From Comamonadaceae bacterium (GTDB taxonomy: Bacteria > Pseudomonadota > Gammaproteobacteria > Burkholderiales > Burkholderiaceae_C), in the NCBI GenBank assembly GCA_947460165.1, contig CANHKH010000227.1, positions 1 to 5,933 of the forward strand: a stretch of 5,933 nucleotides of DNA. Reading direction: 5' to 3'. Within the stretch, counting starts at the first letter, position 1. Each line of letters begins with the position of its first letter. Below the pieces are notes generated by a model, which had not been told where the DNA came from, did not search any database, and worked only from the letters and a program-made list of their open reading frames with translations. Below, piece by piece: positions 5,901 through 5,933 of the stretch. The position numbers and the translations under genes are program-made.

Positions 5901-5929
5901 ATATTTACATTTTAACAAATTTGTTGCAA
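5901..5929 (-). promoter_or_regulatory. Possible promoter of the polysaccharide operon
   Basis: On the minus strand TTGCAA (5929-5924) resembles a -35 element. AT-rich sequence with weak -10 candidates such as TAAATA (5907-5902) follows 16 bp later, ending about 14 bases before the ATG. That would give a nearly leaderless transcript. Only 46 bases upstream of the gene are in the window, so the true promoter may be outside it. Confidence 0.3.
5914..5925. repeat. 12-bp perfect palindrome upstream of the operon
   Basis: AACAAATTTGTT is a perfect 12-bp inverted repeat, 26 bases before the adaptor start and overlapping the possible -35 element. The position fits an operator for a dimeric regulator. 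Its AT-rich sequence and short length mean chance cannot be excluded. Confidence 0.35.
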
Positions 5930-5933
5930 AAAA

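Overview
The window is GC-rich, densely coded DNA that looks like a betaproteobacterial chromosome. A Comamonadaceae-type member of the Burkholderiales is my best guess, inferred from protein style and codon bias, with no rRNA or marker gene to confirm it. It holds five protein-coding genes in three transcription blocks. I saw no tRNA, rRNA, CRISPR array, insertion sequence or phage gene.

Region 1 (1-170, minus) is the 5' end of ychF, a conserved P-loop ATPase gene cut by the window edge. Region 2 (171-619) is a long divergent intergenic space with small hairpins, a 10-bp palindrome and an AT-rich promoter-like island just before the next gene. Region 3 (620-1837, plus) encodes a secreted branched-chain-amino-acid-type (LivK/Peripla_BP_6) binding protein with no permease or ATPase genes beside it. 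Region 4 (1838-2010) is the convergent gap and contains GC-rich inverted repeats.

Region 5 (2011-5887, minus) is the main interest. It looks like a three-gene operon, transcribed from the right edge leftwards: an inner-membrane-anchored HlyD/Alg44-type periplasmic adaptor, then a BcsA-like family 2 glycosyltransferase with a C-terminal PilZ domain (overlapping the adaptor gene by 11 bp), then a dienelactone-hydrolase-family protein 36 bp further on. The first two genes have the architecture of a c-di-GMP-controlled synthase and exporter for an exopolysaccharide. They resemble the Sinorhizobium BgsB-BgsA mixed-linkage beta-glucan system and the Alg8-Alg44 alginate pair more than a classical bcsABC cellulose operon, because no BcsB or BcsC is visible. 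The hydrolase is odd: it keeps the nucleophile Cys and the Asp of the dienelactone hydrolase triad, has Tyr where His is expected, and carries an insertion of about 19 residues next to the conserved Gln-Glu.

A perfect 12-bp palindrome lies just upstream of the operon and is a candidate operator. The polymer made, the role of the hydrolase and the ligand of the binding protein cannot be read from sequence alone.
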